14,222 bases of DNA from CAYMTN01 sp964393335 (GTDB lineage Bacteria; Chloroflexota; Anaerolineae; Aggregatilineales; Aggregatilineaceae). How positions within the stretch are numbered: position 1 is the first letter of the stretch; each line of letters opens with the position of its first letter. Below are positions 11,747-14,222 of the stretch, in pieces. The position numbers were made by a program, and so were the translations under genes. The DNA is taken from the NCBI GenBank assembly GCA_964393335.1, contig CAYMTN010000143.1, positions 1-14,222 of the forward strand. The letters are read 5' to 3'. Below the pieces are notes generated by a model, which was given only the letters and a program-made list of their open reading frames with translations, was not told where the DNA came from and did no database searches.

Positions 11747-14222
11747 TTACTCGTCACTCGTCTGGTCGCCGGGCGTGGGGCCGGGCTGCTGGCGAAAATG
11801 AATCGTCACCGAGCCGTCTGGCTGGCGAGTCGCCGTCTGGCCGGATTCCAGCGTCCAGCCAGGCGGAGGTGCCGGTTGAGCCGCTTGAGATCGGACCTGT
11901 GCGGCACCCAGCCCCGGCCCGATGGCCAGCAGTTCGCGCTGCATGTCCATGATGATCGGTTCGGCGATCAACTTCCCCACGACCGCGTCCATCACCTCAT
12001 TCGTGACAATTTCGCGTGTGAAGGCGACCAAAACGCCATACTTGAGCGATTCCCCCATCTCGTGCAGCAGGTACCCCCGCATCGCGCCAAACGCGCTACG
12101 CGCGCTGGTTTCGGCCACTTCTTCGGCTGTTTCCACAACGACACGGCTGCCAGCGCGCGCGCCAATACCAAGACTGCGGCCAATAATCGATCCGGCTTCA
12201 GGGATGAACGCAAACGCCAGGCCCAGCTTGGCGGCGAACAACTCGGCTTCGACCTCGGCGCGGGAGAGCACCAACTCCGGGTCAATCAGCGATTCGTAGA
12301 GTTGTTCGCGTTCGCGCGCTTCATGGTAGTGATAGAGCGCCAGGCCCATGCCCGCATAGACGGCCAGCGGCGGGCACGCCACCGCCAGGAACGTTATGCC
12401 GGCGAACTCGAAAAATGTCACCAGGCCGCGAAAGCCCAACTCAGCCCCAAACAGAAAATTGAGGCCCAGCGCATAATAATTATCGCCTCGGAAAAAATGC
12501 CCGATTTGCTCGTGCGCCACTTTGTGAATGCCGTGCAGCTCGTAGCTGGTGCCGGAGACCGTTGCCGACGGCAGCGTTTCTTGAATCCGGCTGGCGCGGA
12601 AGGCAAACATCCAGTCACTTTCCGCGTCGCGTGTTTTCTCTTCGTTGTTGAGCTGCATGTCGTACAGAATTTTGGTCAATTCCCACGCGACGAGCACACC
12701 GGGCCGCGTGAAACGGGTCACGACTTCGTCCAGCTCCACCATCTGCTTGACCAGCGGATCGGCGGATTCGATCACCCCGCGATGAATGGCGATTGCGCGT
12801 TCCAGCCCTTCGAGCGCCCACAGTCGCCCCTGACCGTCGAAAATGCGCACCGTGCCGTCTTCGACCACGATCTCACCACGCCGCCCGGACTCGCTGGATT
12901 GGGCGCGGCTGCTTTCGGTAAAGGCGTCCAGCAGCAGCCGGGTAGCTTCCGTCCAGGTGGCAGCGGTAGCGCCAGGGGCGGATTGTTCGGCCTGGCGCAA
13001 GGTCCGGCTGACTCCCACCACCGCCTGGTGGCGTTTGAGGATGTCGCGCAACTCGATCAGGTCTTGCACTTTGATGATCTGGGGCAAGATCACCTGCTCG
13101 AACATGCGCGCGTACTCGCCGATGTTGGCCTGCCGGGCCGTGATGGCCGCGTATGACGACCGCAGCAGTTGCAGCAAGCAGACCTGGCAGGTCCGCCCGA
13201 ACACCAGCGCGACGGACTCTTTCATGGTCGTGTTCAGATCGTAGTAAAACCGCAGCCGCCACATGTTCACCCTATTGGTGAACGGGGAGTCGAACAGGTT
13301 CATATGGTTGCGGTAAACGTGGTCCAGCAGATCGGCAAAATTGCCGATGTCCGGCACGATGGAGGCCAGCGTTCTCAACAGTTGAATCGGCACCGAAGGC
13401 ACCGGGACGAAATTAAACACGCCCATGTTACCGGTGGTACCGGTGCCGACCGGCGCCGTCGATCCAGATTCGCGGGCCGCGTAACTCCCGACGCCGTTGG
13501 CACGCACGCCCAGAACAAAAGCCGCATTGATGATAAACCGCCCGGCATATTCACAGGTGGGCATACTCAGCAGAAACGCGATACGGTCCATCTGCTGCTG
13601 CAACGCCTGGCCCGCTTCACCCAGGTCGCTGAGGGACGGTTCGCCGTAGGCGCTCTCACATTCAAGCCGCGCGCCGAACAGGGCAGCCAGGGGTGATGTC
13701 GGGTAGAGCATGCCGCCGCTGGCTGCGCCCTCGCCCTCCGGCGTCACGACCAACCCGCCGGGTCCCTGCTGCGTATCCGTGCCATCCCCGCCCGTGCCAA
13801 CACCTTGCTGGCCGCCGGTACCGGATGCGCGGCCCTCGCCGCCGTCATCCCGCTGCCCGGTGCCAGCCCCTGTGCCGCCGAACCCCCGGCGGCCTGCGCC
13901 CTCATCCGCCGGGGTAAAGGTGATGGTGCGCCGGTACGCAATCGGCAGCAGCGTCGCCGTACCATCCCAGCGATACTGCGGATCGTGGTGCAGTTGGACG
14001 AACAACTTCCGCTGGCCGATTTGCAGTTCGACCAGGGCAAAGGAGTAGGCGGGCAGCGCGCGTGTCATCTGCTCGATCTGCGCGTTTACCAGATTCTCGA
14101 TCGCTTCCTGGTGTTCCTTCGGCTTGATGGAGCGCGGATTCGGATTGTGGAAATTCTGCGTCACTTCGTCTTCCATCGAGCGGCGCATGTGTTCTTCGAC
14201 GGCGCGACGCCTGCCGGCCTCC
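11747..14222 (-). CDS. Large injection-system protein with Gly-rich linker and hydrophobic hairpin, 5' end cut by the window
   Basis: At least 824 residues are visible and the frame is open to the right edge. The first ATG (14188) has no ribosome site, and EAGRRRAVEEH is coded just before it, so the true start is outside. Residues are counted from that ATG. About 30-95 is a mixed fold. About 96-145 is an extreme Gly/Gln/Asp linker. About 195-400 is helical, with a Cys pair (RTCQVCLLQLL, 332-342). A strand pair, EIVVEDGTVRIFDGQGRLWA (439-458), follows. Around 587-620 are two very hydrophobic stretches (GLVTFFEFAGITFLAVACPP, then LAVYAGMGLALYHYH), resembling a membrane or pore-like hairpin, before a charged helix, SRAEVEAELFAAKL. 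The C-terminus holds a QPDGSVTIHF strand. I do not recognise the family. It directly precedes the toxin gene, so it may be a cargo, a scaffold or the carrier part of a split toxin. Confidence 0.8.
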   Translation of the reverse strand, partial: EAGRRRAVEEHMRRSMEDEVTQNFHNPNPRSIKPKEHQEAIENLVNAQIEQMTRALPAYSFALVELQIGQRKLFVQLHHDPQYRWDGTATLLPIAYRRTITFTPADEGAGRRGFGGTGAGTGQRDDGGEGRASGTGGQQGVGTGGDGTDTQQGPGGLVVTPEGEGAASGGMLYPTSPLAALFGARLECESAYGEPSLSDLGEAGQALQQQMDRIAFLLSMPTCEYAGRFIINAAFVLGVRANGVGSYAARESGSTAPVGTGTTGNMGVFNFVPVPSVPIQLLRTLASIVPDIGNFADLLDHVYRNHMNLFDSPFTNRVNMWRLRFYYDLNTTMKESVALVFGRTCQVCLLQLLRSSYAAITARQANIGEYARMFEQVILPQIIKVQDLIELRDILKRHQAVVGVSRTLRQAEQSAPGATAATWTEATRLLLDAFTESSRAQSSESGRRGEIVVEDGTVRIFDGQGRLWALEGLERAIAIHRGVIESADPLVKQMVELDEVVTRFTRPGVLVAWELTKILYDMQLNNEEKTRDAESDWMFAFRASRIQETLPSATVSGTSYELHGIHKVAHEQIGHFFRGDNYYALGLNFLFGAELGFRGLVTFFEFAGITFLAVACPPLAVYAGMGLALYHYHEAREREQLYESLIDPELVLSRAEVEAELFAAKLGLAFAFIPEAGSIIGRSLGIGARAGSRVVVETAEEVAETSARSAFGAMRGYLLHEMGESLKYGVLVAFTREIVTNEVMDAVVGKLIAEPIIMDMQRELLAIGPGLGAAQVRSQAAQPAPPPGWTLESGQTATRQPDGSVTIHFRQQPGPTPGDQTSDE

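Noticed and set aside
12470..12560. HEQIGH in the large protein (about residues 559-564), read as a possible zinc protease HExxH motif
   Set aside because: The second histidine is one residue too far away (HExxxH), and no supporting Glu or Asp ligand context is visible.
11798..13156. Plus-strand frame of 452 codons opposite the large cargo-like gene
   Set aside because: It has the same shadow composition (Arg/His/Gln-rich), no believable domain, and a minus-strand partner with coherent structure.
816..14222. The whole region being a prophage
   Set aside because: No capsid, portal, terminase, integrase, lysis or repressor gene is visible, and the tail genes are interleaved with a toxin and immunity pair. 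The window covers only part of the locus, so this is not absolute.

Overview
The window is high-GC bacterial DNA. Every gene I can support lies on the minus strand, so the region reads from right to left. It is dominated by one tightly packed operon for a contractile injection system, meaning a phage-tail-like or eCIS-type particle. The proteins seen are the baseplate and spike half of such a machine. There is no capsid, terminase, integrase or lysis gene, so a complete prophage is not supported here. GC content and gene style would fit Chloroflexota or another environmental high-GC phylum, but nothing in the window proves the taxon.

Layout, in transcription order. (1) 14222-11747: a large protein (at least 824 residues, cut by the right edge) with a Gly-rich linker and a hydrophobic hairpin, probably a cargo or scaffold protein. 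(2) 11740-10637: a 367-residue protein with a helical N-terminal half and a C-terminal QSHH...H domain matching the HNH/EndoVII-fold toxin family Tox-SHH. (3) 10635-9730: a 301-residue protein with one clear and one probable SMI1/KNR4 (SUKH) module, the classic immunity family for nuclease toxins. (4) 9730-9227: a gpU-like tail/baseplate protein. (5) 9230-8658: an unrecognised 190-residue protein. (6) 8652-6685: a gpD/VgrG-type hub and spike ending in a short beta-helix. (7) 6663-6166: gp25-like wedge protein. (8) 6173-4749: baseplate J (gp6-like). (9) 4737-2404: a large baseplate wedge protein. (10) 2381-1182: an unrecognised 399-residue protein with a C-terminal helix-hairpin-helix-like segment. 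(11) 1178-816: an unrecognised 120-residue beta-rich protein. Gaps are 1 to 22 bases or the genes overlap, and several starts are stop-start coupled, so this is almost certainly one transcript whose promoter lies beyond the right edge.

After the operon come about 250 bases of non-coding DNA containing a good sigma70-type promoter (621-649) with a palindrome next to its -35 box. This promoter drives a CDP-alcohol phosphatidyltransferase gene, cut by the left edge, which is housekeeping phospholipid metabolism and visibly less GC-rich than the operon.

How the parts fit together: the J, gp25 and wedge proteins would form the baseplate, the gpD/VgrG protein the central hub and piercing needle, and the gpU-like protein a tube or hub adaptor. 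The predicted nuclease and its SUKH partner sit inside the structural operon as a payload and immunity pair. An immunity gene is the most interesting point, because it suggests that the payload can kill bacteria, possibly including the producer. Sheath, tube, LysM, AAA+ ATPase and tail-fibre genes are not in the window and would be expected beyond the right edge.
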